Shown here piece by piece: positions 32,894-40,398 of a stretch of DNA of 40,398 nt; within the stretch, counting starts at the first letter, position 1; every line of letters begins with the position of its first letter. A model generated the notes under the pieces. It made no database searches and was not told where the DNA came from. It saw only the letters and a program-made list of their open reading frames with translations. Source of the stretch: Nocardioidaceae bacterium (lineage in GTDB: Bacteria > Actinomycetota > Actinomycetes > Propionibacteriales > Nocardioidaceae); the NCBI GenBank assembly GCA_029266455.1, contig JAQSWV010000023.1, forward strand, positions 1-40,398, in the 5' to 3' direction. The position numbers and the translations under genes were made by a program.

Positions 32894-33975
32894 CAACCCT
32901 GGTCTTCGGTCCATCCCCAGTCGAGGTCGCTCACGGCGAGCCGCGCGAGGAGCCCGACGGCACGCTGGTGTGCGCGGCGGTCCGTGACGTCACTCACGAC
33001 GTACGGAGCTTCGTGCTGCGGCCGGCCCAGCTCACGGCGTATGGGTTCCTGCCGGGGCAGCACCTCACGCTGACGGTGGACGTGGGTGGGCAGGTGCTCA
33101 GCCGCTGCTACACCATCGCGTCCTCGCCTTGCCGGCCCGACGAGCTGACGATCACCGTGAAACGCGTGCCCGGCGGACCGGTGTCGAACTGGCTGCACGA
33201 CCACCTGCGGCCCGGCGACGCCGTGGTCGTCGACGGTCCGCTCGGCAGCTTCAGCACCGCACACCACCCCGCCGAGCGGTATCTCTTCCTCTCCGCGGGA
33301 AGCGGGATCACGCCGCTGATGTCCATGCTGCGCACGATCCACGCAGCCGGCGAGCCGGTCGACGTGGTGTTCGTGCACCATGCCCGCACACCGGCCGACA
33401 TCATCTTCCGCGACGAGCTGCGAGTGATCGAGGCCGACCACCCGGGCGTCCGGGTGGTCGTCGTGTGCGAGGGCGACGCAGAGCACGAGCAGTGGACCGG
33501 CCCGCGTGGCCGGGTAGCGCTCCCGATGCTGCTCGGCGTCGCTCCGGATCTCGTCGACCGCGAGGTGTTCACGTGCGGCCCCGCACCGTACATGGAGGCG
33601 GTGCGGGGGCTGCTCACTCAGGCCGGCGCCGACCCGGACAGGTACCACGAGGAGTCGTTCGACCTCGCCCCACCTGCCGCGCCGGCCGCTCCGGCCCGGT
33701 CGTCCAGCGGCGCGACGTACATGGTCGAGCTGCGGCGGACCGGCCGCACGGTCGAGTGCGACGAGCACACCACGCTGCTGGCAGCCGCGGCACAGTCGGG
33801 CCTGAGCCTGCCTTCGTCATGCCAGGAGGGGATGTGCGGCACCTGCAAGACCACCTTGCTGTCAGGCCGCGTCGCGATGGAGCACGCCGGCGGCATCCGG
33901 CCCCGCGAGATCGCGCAGGACAAGATCCTGCTCTGCTGCTCGACGCCGTGCGACGACCTGGTCCTCGACGCTTGA
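32890..33975 (+). CDS. gbcB: Ferredoxin-reductase component, GbcB-like
   Basis: Electron-transfer protein of 361 residues: FAD domain (RCYTIAS at 72-78), NAD domain (SAGSGITPLMSMLRTIHAAG at 135-154, FTCGPAPYMEAVR), and a C-terminal plant-type [2Fe-2S] domain with CQEGMCGTC (Cys311, 316, 319) and the fourth ligand in LLCCSTP (349/350). It would pass NADH electrons to the Rieske oxygenase, as GbcB does for GbcA. Its start overlaps the oxygenase stop by 4 bp. It is convergent with the siderophore-interacting gene, 7 bp apart, with no visible terminator between. Confidence 0.88.
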   Translation: MTTLVFGPSPVEVAHGEPREEPDGTLVCAAVRDVTHDVRSFVLRPAQLTAYGFLPGQHLTLTVDVGGQVLSRCYTIASSPCRPDELTITVKRVPGGPVSNWLHDHLRPGDAVVVDGPLGSFSTAHHPAERYLFLSAGSGITPLMSMLRTIHAAGEPVDVVFVHHARTPADIIFRDELRVIEADHPGVRVVVVCEGDAEHEQWTGPRGRVALPMLLGVAPDLVDREVFTCGPAPYMEAVRGLLTQAGADPDRYHEESFDLAPPAAPAAPARSSSGATYMVELRRTGRTVECDEHTTLLAAAAQSGLSLPSSCQEGMCGTCKTTLLSGRVAMEHAGGIRPREIAQDKILLCCSTPCDDLVLDA

Positions 33976-33982
33976 CGGCGAG

Positions 33983-34945
33983 CTATCCCTCGGCCCGACC
34001 CTGGCGCCAATAGCCCATGAAGGCCACTCGCTCGCGCGAGATCCCATGATCTCCTATGAGGCTTCGTCGAATGTCGCGGACGACGGCTGCTTCCCCGGCG
34101 ACCCACGCATAGAACACTGACGCAGCGCTCGTGCCGGTGGGGGACTCGGGTTGCGGCGTCTCCCACATGATGTCGGAGTCGACATCGACCGGCGGCACAT
34201 CCGGCGCGCAGCACGCGTCCGGAGCGAGCCTCGCGACGATGCTCTCGACGGCAGTCTTCAGTCGCTCACCGCGAGGCCGGTCGTCACGGCTCAGGACGGT
34301 CACCGTCACGTCGCGCGGAGCCTTCAGCTCCTGGATGTCGGCAGCGGTGGGCACCTCGACGAGTGCATCACCGGTGTACTGGTCGGGGAGTGTCTCGAGA
34401 ATCGCTGCGATGGCCGGCGCGGCGGTCTCGTCGCCGGCGAGCAGGACCTGTACTTGTCGCCCGTCGCCAGCGGTCGGCGGTTTCCATTCCATGCCGGTCA
34501 CCTCGCCGTAGTGCCGATTCGGAGCGATGACAGTCAACCGATGACCCAGACGGGCGTTGGCGGCCCAGAGCGTGGCCGGACCGCCGCCTCCGTCGTCGTC
34601 CACGTGTATGACGAAGTCGATGTCGAGCTCGGGGACCGTCGCGGACAGCCGGGCAGAGCGAGCGGTGTAGGTACGTACGTGGCCGCGAAGGGACGGGTCG
34701 AGGGCAAGCCAGGCGCGATACCAGTCCGGCCGCGTCATGTCGACGTCAGCGAACGTTCGCCCTGGGCCGGCCGGGATGACGACCTTGACTCTGGTGTCCC
34801 GCGTTCCCAGCGAACCGCCGTCGTCCATGTCCATCAAGTCGGTGCCGCCGAGGGTGATCCTCGTGAAGTGGGGCGACAGTCGACGGACGGCCGTGACCTC
34901 GAGCTCGAACGGCAGGTACGAAGGGACGCTGGCAGTTCCGCTCAC
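33983..34945 (-). CDS. Siderophore-interacting FAD reductase (SIP family)
   Basis: Protein of 320 residues of the siderophore-interacting/ViuB group: LPFELEVTAVRRLSPHFTRI, FAD motif RTYTARS at 91-97, NAD(P) domain with LLAGDETAAPAIAAILETLP, and the C-terminal FYAWVAGEAAVVRDIRRSLI. It would reduce Fe(III) in imported siderophores inside the cell. GTG 34945 with an AGGAG site 10 bp upstream is preferred; earlier starts would run over the divergent promoter. It shares the iron box with the ABC transporter operon. Confidence 0.9.
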   Translation of the reverse strand: MSGTASVPSYLPFELEVTAVRRLSPHFTRITLGGTDLMDMDDGGSLGTRDTRVKVVIPAGPGRTFADVDMTRPDWYRAWLALDPSLRGHVRTYTARSARLSATVPELDIDFVIHVDDDGGGGPATLWAANARLGHRLTVIAPNRHYGEVTGMEWKPPTAGDGRQVQVLLAGDETAAPAIAAILETLPDQYTGDALVEVPTAADIQELKAPRDVTVTVLSRDDRPRGERLKTAVESIVARLAPDACCAPDVPPVDVDSDIMWETPQPESPTGTSAASVFYAWVAGEAAVVRDIRRSLIGDHGISRERVAFMGYWRQGRAEG

Positions 34946-34987
34946 GGGTGGCGATCTCCTGGAGGGGGGCGGCGAGGTGTGCTGTTT

Positions 34988-35005
34988 GTAGGTTAGCCTC
35001 ACCTT

Positions 35006-35006
<1 letters not shown>
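34988..35006. promoter_or_regulatory. IdeR/DtxR iron box and divergent promoter
   Basis: GTAGGTTAGCCTCACCTTA matches the 19-bp DtxR/IdeR consensus at 15 positions. It ends on the first base of the ABC ATPase start codon. TAGGTT at 34989-34994 is a possible -10 for that gene, which would make a leaderless or nearly leaderless message; TAACCT on the other strand could serve the divergent reductase gene. Iron-loaded IdeR would repress both directions. Confidence 0.82.
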
Positions 35007-35877
<871 letters not shown>

Positions 35878-35881
<4 letters not shown>

Positions 35882-36867
35882 GAGCCCAGCTTCTGCCGAT
35901 CCTCGCCCTCGCCGGCATGTTCGCGCTCGGCGCCTGCGGTACCAGCCAGCCGTCTGCTGACGACGACGCCGCTGCGGCCGACCCGCAGCCGATCACGCTG
36001 ACCGACGCCGCGGACCGGACCGTGGAGCTGGACGCGCCTGCCGACCGGGTCGTCGTCCTGGAGTGGCAGCAGGTCGAGGACGTCCTGACCCTCGGCGTCG
36101 AGCCCGTCGGTGTCGCCGATGTGGAGGGCTACAACACCTGGGACACCGCCGAGGAGCTGGACCCGGACACCACGGACGTGGGCGCCCGCGGCGAGCCCAA
36201 CATGGACGCGGTCTTCTCCACCAACCCCGACCTGGTCATCGTCGAGTTCGAGCGTGGCTCGCCGCTGATCAGGCAGCTGGAGAAGTACGACGTACCGGTG
36301 TTGGTGACCAAGGGCGCCGACGCCGAGGACCCGATCGCCAACATGAAGGCCACCTTCACCCTGATCGCGCAGGCACTGGGAAAGGAGGACAAGGCGAGCG
36401 AGGTCCTCGACGCCTTCGACGCCCACCTCGCCGACGCCCGGCAGACCATCGCCGACGCCGACCTGGAGACCACCGAGTTCGCCTTCATCGACGCCTATCT
36501 CGACGGCTCCAACGTCTCCATCCGCCCGTTCGGTCAGGGGTCGTTGGTCGGTGAGCTGGGTGAGGCGATCGGTCTGACCAACGTCTGGAAGGGAGACGTC
36601 GACGAGGCGTATGGCCTCGGCACCACCGATGTCGAGGGGCTGACGGCCATCGGTGACGCGCACCTGTTCTTCACCTCCACCGACGCCCTGACCGACGCGG
36701 CCGGCTACGAGCCATGGATGCCGGCCCTGGAGCAGAACGCCATCTGGAGGAACGCGGCGTTCGTCGAGGCGGACCGGGTCCACCCGTTCCCGAGCGGGGT
36801 CTGGACCTTCGGTGGACCGGGCTCCAGCCAGCAGGTCGTCGACGCGTTCGTGGATGCCCTGACCTGA
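35878..36867 (+). CDS. Iron-siderophore substrate-binding lipoprotein
   Basis: Periplasmic-binding-type lipoprotein of 329 residues with a lipobox ending LGAC (Cys20). The FecB/FhuD-type fold includes ITLTDAADRTVELDAPADRV at the start, DAVFSTNPDLVIVEFERGS, the long linker helix MKATFTLIAQALGKEDKASE and a C-terminal lobe ending SSQQVVDAFVDAL. It captures ferric siderophore outside the membrane and docks on the permease. ATG 35878 overlaps the ATPase stop. The siderophore type cannot be read from sequence. Confidence 0.9.
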
Positions 36868-36868
36868 C

Positions 36869-38971
36869 GTGTCCCTTCTCGACGACACCCGTCGCACCAC
36901 GGACCCGGACGTCTCGCAGGAGGCGACCGGGGTTCGCGGCGCGCTGGGCGCCACCGCGGCAGTGGCGACCACGGGGGTGCTCGTCGTCGCCGTCGCAACC
37001 TGGCATCTCACCCAGGGCACGTCCGCGGTCGACGCGGACGACTTGATACGCCTGGCCCTGGGCAGCGGTGATCAGCACGTGCTGGATGTCCTCACCGCCT
37101 CGCGCCTCCCCCGCATGCTCGCGGGACTCGCCGTCGGTGTGGCCCTGGGTGCGGCCGGTGCGCTCTTCCAGTCCTTGGCCCGCAACAACCTGGCGGCACC
37201 CGACACCCTGGCCGTCAACGCCGGCGCCTACTTCGTGATCGTGTTGGTCACCGCTCTGGGCATCACCCTTCCCGTCCTGGGTGAAGGGCTGTTGGCCTTC
37301 ACCGGCGGCCTCGCAGCGGCGACCGCCGTACTTCTGCTCGGCGGAGGCGGCGGGTCGACCACCCGGCTCATCTTGGCCGGGTCCGCGTTGACCCTGGCTC
37401 TGGCTGCAGCCACAGCGGCGTTGCTGCTGCTCTTCGACCAGGAGACCGTCGGCCTCTATGCCTGGGGCAGCGGCAGCCTCACTCAGCTCGACCTGTCCGC
37501 AGTACGCCGCATGGGACCCGTGATACTGCTGGCGCTGGCAGCCGGCATGCTGCTCGCCCGGCGGCTCGACCTTCTGACCCTCGGGGACGACAGCGCACGG
37601 GTGCTCGGCGTGCACGTCCTGCGGACCCGGGTGCTCGGCACCGGGATTGCCGTCATCCTCGCCTCCGCCGCGGTGACCCTGGCCGGCCCGATCGGATTCG
37701 TCGGCCTCTGCGCGCCCGCCGGCGTCCGGCTCCTGGTCCGCGCGATCCCCGCGGTGGCCCGGCACCGGATCCTGGTGCCGCTGTCGGCCCTGGCCGGTGC
37801 CCTCATCGTCCTGCTCGCCGACATCGTGATGCGGCTGGCCTTTGGCCCCGAGGCCGCCCTCGCCGTCCCCACCGGCGTCGCCACCACGCTGCTCGGCGCG
37901 TTTGTTCTGGTCCTCCTCGCACGCCGCGCAGGAGACGCCGGCCCGCTTCGACAACCCCCGGCGGCACGCACCGCGGGCGCAGGCCAGTCACCGGCCCGGC
38001 GCATCGCGGTCATCGCCGCTCTGCTCGCGCTGCTGGGCGCTACTGCGCTTCTCGGCGTGATGGCCGGCTACACCTGGCTCCGCACCGGCGATCTGCTGGT
38101 CTGGGCGCGCGGCGATGCCATCGCTGTCGTGCGGTTCGCGATGGACGAGCGTGCACCCCGGGTCGCGGCGGCCCTGCTCGCCGGCGCAGCCCTCGCCCTG
38201 TCGGGCACCGTGGTGCAGGCCGTCTGCCGCAACCCGCTGGCTGAGCCCGGGCTGCTGGGCATCACCGGCGGTGCGGGTGTCGCCGCGGTCCTGGTCGTCA
38301 CCACGAGCGGCGCGGCCGCCTCCACCGCGTCGATCGCGGTCGCCGCGGGGATCGGGGCACTGCTGGCCTTCGCCCTTGTCTACGGTCTCTCCTGGCGAGG
38401 AGGGCTCGACTCGGACCGGCTGGTCCTGGTCGGGATCGGGGTGTGGTTCGGCACCACCGCCCTCACCACCCTCCTCATCGTCCGGGCCAACCCCTGGGAC
38501 ACGCCCCGGATCTTCACCTGGCTCTCGGGGTCGACCTACGACCGCAGCTGGGCACAGGTTCTCCCCGTACTCATCGCGCTTCTCGTGGCCCTCCCGCTGG
38601 CGTGGGCAGCACACCGGGAGCTCGACCTGCTCGCCGTCGACGACGACACGCCCCGCGTGGTCGGCATCAGACTCGAACGGCTTCGCCTGGTGGTGCTGCT
38701 GGCCGCCGCACTGCTTGCCTCCACCGCTGTCTCCGCCGTGGGCGTGGTCGGCTTCGTCGGCCTGGTCGCCCCACATGCCGCACGCGCCCTCATGTCGAGC
38801 CGGCACGTGTATGTCGTACCCGTCGCGGTTCTGCTCGGATCCGTCCTGCTGAGCCTCGCCGACACCCTGGGTCGCTCCGTCCTCGCCCCAGCCCAGGTCC
38901 CCGCCGGGCTCGTGGTCGCGCTCATCGGTGCGCCGTACTTTCTGTACCTCCTGTACCGCTCACGTGCCTGA
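36869..38971 (+). CDS. Fused double FecCD iron-siderophore permease
   Basis: Membrane protein of 700 residues holding two FecCD permease domains in one chain, as in FhuB. The first contains GVALGAAGALFQSLARNNLA and the second GAALALSGTVVQAVCRNPLA, the conserved family segment in each. Each half has about ten helices, joined near residues 350-370 by a polar linker (RQPPAARTAGAGQSPARR). Separate permease subunits are more usual for actinobacterial siderophore systems. GTG 36869 overlaps no stop but lies 1 bp after the lipoprotein gene, so the genes form one operon. Confidence 0.9.
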   Translation: MSLLDDTRRTTDPDVSQEATGVRGALGATAAVATTGVLVVAVATWHLTQGTSAVDADDLIRLALGSGDQHVLDVLTASRLPRMLAGLAVGVALGAAGALFQSLARNNLAAPDTLAVNAGAYFVIVLVTALGITLPVLGEGLLAFTGGLAAATAVLLLGGGGGSTTRLILAGSALTLALAAATAALLLLFDQETVGLYAWGSGSLTQLDLSAVRRMGPVILLALAAGMLLARRLDLLTLGDDSARVLGVHVLRTRVLGTGIAVILASAAVTLAGPIGFVGLCAPAGVRLLVRAIPAVARHRILVPLSALAGALIVLLADIVMRLAFGPEAALAVPTGVATTLLGAFVLVLLARRAGDAGPLRQPPAARTAGAGQSPARRIAVIAALLALLGATALLGVMAGYTWLRTGDLLVWARGDAIAVVRFAMDERAPRVAAALLAGAALALSGTVVQAVCRNPLAEPGLLGITGGAGVAAVLVVTTSGAAASTASIAVAAGIGALLAFALVYGLSWRGGLDSDRLVLVGIGVWFGTTALTTLLIVRANPWDTPRIFTWLSGSTYDRSWAQVLPVLIALLVALPLAWAAHRELDLLAVDDDTPRVVGIRLERLRLVVLLAAALLASTAVSAVGVVGFVGLVAPHAARALMSSRHVYVVPVAVLLGSVLLSLADTLGRSVLAPAQVPAGLVVALIGAPYFLYLLYRSRA

Positions 38972-38974
38972 GCC

Positions 38975-38996
38975 CGGCTCGCCGCCCACCGAGCCG
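38975..38996 (+). terminator. Hairpin after the siderophore transporter operon
   Basis: CGGCTCG (38975-38981) pairs with CGAGCCG (38990-38996) around an 8-base loop, 3 bp after the permease stop. It is a good place for the operon to end; no U-run follows. Confidence 0.55.
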
Positions 38997-39049
38997 CACG
39001 CGTTCCGGCTCGACAGTCCCGTGCGCCACGTCTGGCAGGCTTGCCGTCG

Positions 39050-39817
39050 ATGACCTCCGCTCCCGACGCCGACTGGAGACTGGTGGCCGTCCTCGTCATT
39101 CTGGTCGTGGTCGCCGCCTCGACGTCACGACTGGCGGGCCTGGACGTCGACCGCGATCAGGTCACGGCCGCCACCCGCGCCGTCGTCCAACTGGCCGTCG
39201 TGGCCCTCGTCATCGCAGCCGTCATGGAATCGCTGTGGTGGTCGGTGGCGTTCGTGGGCCTGATGTTCGCGGTTGCGACCGCCACGTCGCAGCGACGGAT
39301 CGGCGCGCCGGTCTCTCAGTTCCTCTGGGTGGGCCTTGCTGTCGCAGCGGGGGCCGCTCCGGTCATCGTGCTCTGCCTGGGCTCAGGCGTGGTCCCGCTC
39401 ACGGGGGCGGGCGTCATACCGATCGCGGGGATCGTCATCGGCGGAGCAATGACCGCCAGCACGCTGACAGGACGCCGAGCCTTCGACGAACTACGCGCGC
39501 ACCCTGGCGCCTACGAAGCGGCCCTGTCCCTGGGCTTCTCCTCCGCGCATGCTGCCGCACTGGTCATCCAGCCCACCGCCCGCGAAGCACTCACCCCAGG
39601 CCTCGACCAGACCCGTACGGTCGGACTGGTGACGCTTCCTGGCGCGTTCGTCGGCGTGCTGCTCGGCGGCGGCACCGCTCTGCAAGCCGGCGCGGCCCAG
39701 GTGCTGGTTCTCATCGGTCTTCTGGCGGCTCAGGCGATCACCGGCGCTGCCCTGCTCCGACTCATCGCCACAGCAAAGGTGGTGCGGCGAGATCTGCACG
39801 CCATCTTCCCTCGCTGA
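39050..39817 (+). CDS. FetB/UPF0014-family permease
   Basis: Membrane protein of 255 residues of the UPF0014 family with about seven helices; landmarks are AATRAVVQLAVVALVIAAVM, GVIPIAGIVIGGAMTASTLT and LGFSSAHAAALVIQPTAREA. The Escherichia coli member FetB works with ATPase FetA in iron export. No fetA-like ATPase is adjacent, so the partner must lie elsewhere or the gene acts alone. ATG 39050 has a poor ribosome-binding site; TTG 39041 is possible. It follows the siderophore operon after a terminator-like hairpin. Confidence 0.82.
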   Translation: MTSAPDADWRLVAVLVILVVVAASTSRLAGLDVDRDQVTAATRAVVQLAVVALVIAAVMESLWWSVAFVGLMFAVATATSQRRIGAPVSQFLWVGLAVAAGAAPVIVLCLGSGVVPLTGAGVIPIAGIVIGGAMTASTLTGRRAFDELRAHPGAYEAALSLGFSSAHAAALVIQPTAREALTPGLDQTRTVGLVTLPGAFVGVLLGGGTALQAGAAQVLVLIGLLAAQAITGAALLRLIATAKVVRRDLHAIFPR

Positions 39818-39880
39818 CGCTGGCGTCCGGGTGCACATCCGGCGCGGATAGCCTGTCCCCAGACCGGTGAGGGAGAATGG

Positions 39881-40398
39881 ATGAACGACAGGTTCGCACG
39901 CGAGGTGTCGCGCTTCAGCGCGGCCGCCGTCGGCGTGCTCGGCGTCTTCGGGGCAGGGATGTTCGTCTCCGCACGTGACCTCCCCCCGGTCCCACAGCTG
40001 CGCGAGCTCAAAGACACCTACGGATCCCTCCTCGGGTCCGACGAGGAGTGGTGGACAACACCGTCGCAGGGTGGCGACCCCGTGCAGACACTGCTCCCCG
40101 ACGAGGTCGAGCCCGGCCTGCTTCTCGTCTCCACCGCGCAGCCGGACGAGATGCTCGTCAAGATCATGGACCGCGACGGAGATGTCGTCCACTCCTGGAC
40201 CCCCGATTTCGACGAGGTCTGGCCCGAGGGCTACCGGGACTTCCCGCCACGCGTTGCTACGGCCGACCACGTCTACGGCCTCGAGCTGCTGCCGGACGGC
40301 TCGATCGTCGCCAACTTCGCCCAACAGAGCACCTTCCGCATGGATGTGTGTGGCGACGTCGTGTGGCGGTTGCCGAATCTCGGGCACCACTCCGTCGG
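39881..40398 (+). CDS. Arylsulfotransferase-like protein (5' part, cut by window end)
   Basis: The open frame from ATG 39881 runs off the right edge after 172 residues. An N-terminal hydrophobic segment (about 11-30, FSAAAVGVLGVFGAGMFVSA) is followed by LLLVSTAQPDEMLVKIMDRD and DGDVVHSW, then VYGLELLPDGSIVANFAQQ and GDVVWRLPNLGHHSV. These match the propeller repeats of arylsulfate sulfotransferase (ASST)-family proteins. A GGGAGAA site precedes the start and TAGCCT (39849-39854) may be a -10 box. Bacterial members with a signal anchor act outside the membrane. The catalytic His region is beyond the window. Confidence 0.7.
   Translation, partial: MNDRFAREVSRFSAAAVGVLGVFGAGMFVSARDLPPVPQLRELKDTYGSLLGSDEEWWTTPSQGGDPVQTLLPDEVEPGLLLVSTAQPDEMLVKIMDRDGDVVHSWTPDFDEVWPEGYRDFPPRVATADHVYGLELLPDGSIVANFAQQSTFRMDVCGDVVWRLPNLGHHSV

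Overview
The window is about 40.4 kb of very GC-rich DNA. GTG starts, 4-bp start/stop overlaps, TAnnnT-type -10 boxes and an IdeR/DtxR-type iron box point to an actinobacterium. The gene set (MprAB-like two-component system, FadE5-like acyl-CoA dehydrogenase, DUF6458 protein, PaaN, actinobacterial branched-chain 2-oxoacid dehydrogenase) fits Propionibacteriales or Nocardioidaceae. No rRNA or other marker fixes the genus. I see no tRNA, phage, transposase or CRISPR array, so this looks like ordinary chromosome with several short intergenic repeat islands.

Left part (1-10.6 kb): a repeat island with a G-rich tract lies next to the end of a minus-strand run holding an MprB-like kinase, an MprA-like regulator, a fructosamine-kinase-like protein, a small membrane protein and a GntR/FCD regulator. 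Across a spacer with a perfect 15-bp GntR-type palindrome, the plus strand carries a DDAH-like amidinohydrolase, a HisC/Pat-like aminotransferase and a three-gene branched-chain 2-oxoacid dehydrogenase operon (E1 alpha, E1 beta, E2). This part reads as amino-acid catabolism: transamination, then oxidative decarboxylation to acyl-CoA.

Middle (10.8-24.7 kb): an MFS transporter runs convergent to an overlapping minus-strand operon (GNAT, PaaI-like thioesterase, beta-propeller phytase-like protein), with a hairpin-forming repeat tract between them. The divergent gene is paaN. Next come a DUF6458 protein, an SDR, a YdeI-like protein, a cupin, a DEAD-box helicase with a structured leader, a fadE5-like gene under a 28-bp palindrome, an SRPBCC protein, a PhzF-like protein and a decayed hemerythrin gene.

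Right part (24.7-40.4 kb): a DUF2243 membrane protein, a GNAT, a YdhR-like small monooxygenase divergent from a large ATPase-LuxR regulator, then a methylated-amine (probably glycine betaine) catabolic locus. That locus has a divergent LysR regulator, a DgcA-like demethylase, a GbcA-like Rieske oxygenase and a GbcB-like reductase. After it comes an iron-siderophore import locus: a siderophore-interacting reductase divergent from ATPase, lipoprotein and fused double permease, all around one iron box. The window ends with a FetB-like permease and the start of an arylsulfotransferase-like gene.

The most unusual signals are the betaine locus with a LysR neighbour, several near-perfect operators, and at least four non-identical repeat islands that share related words around ATCCG. 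I found no clear evidence for a wholly new defence or mobile system.
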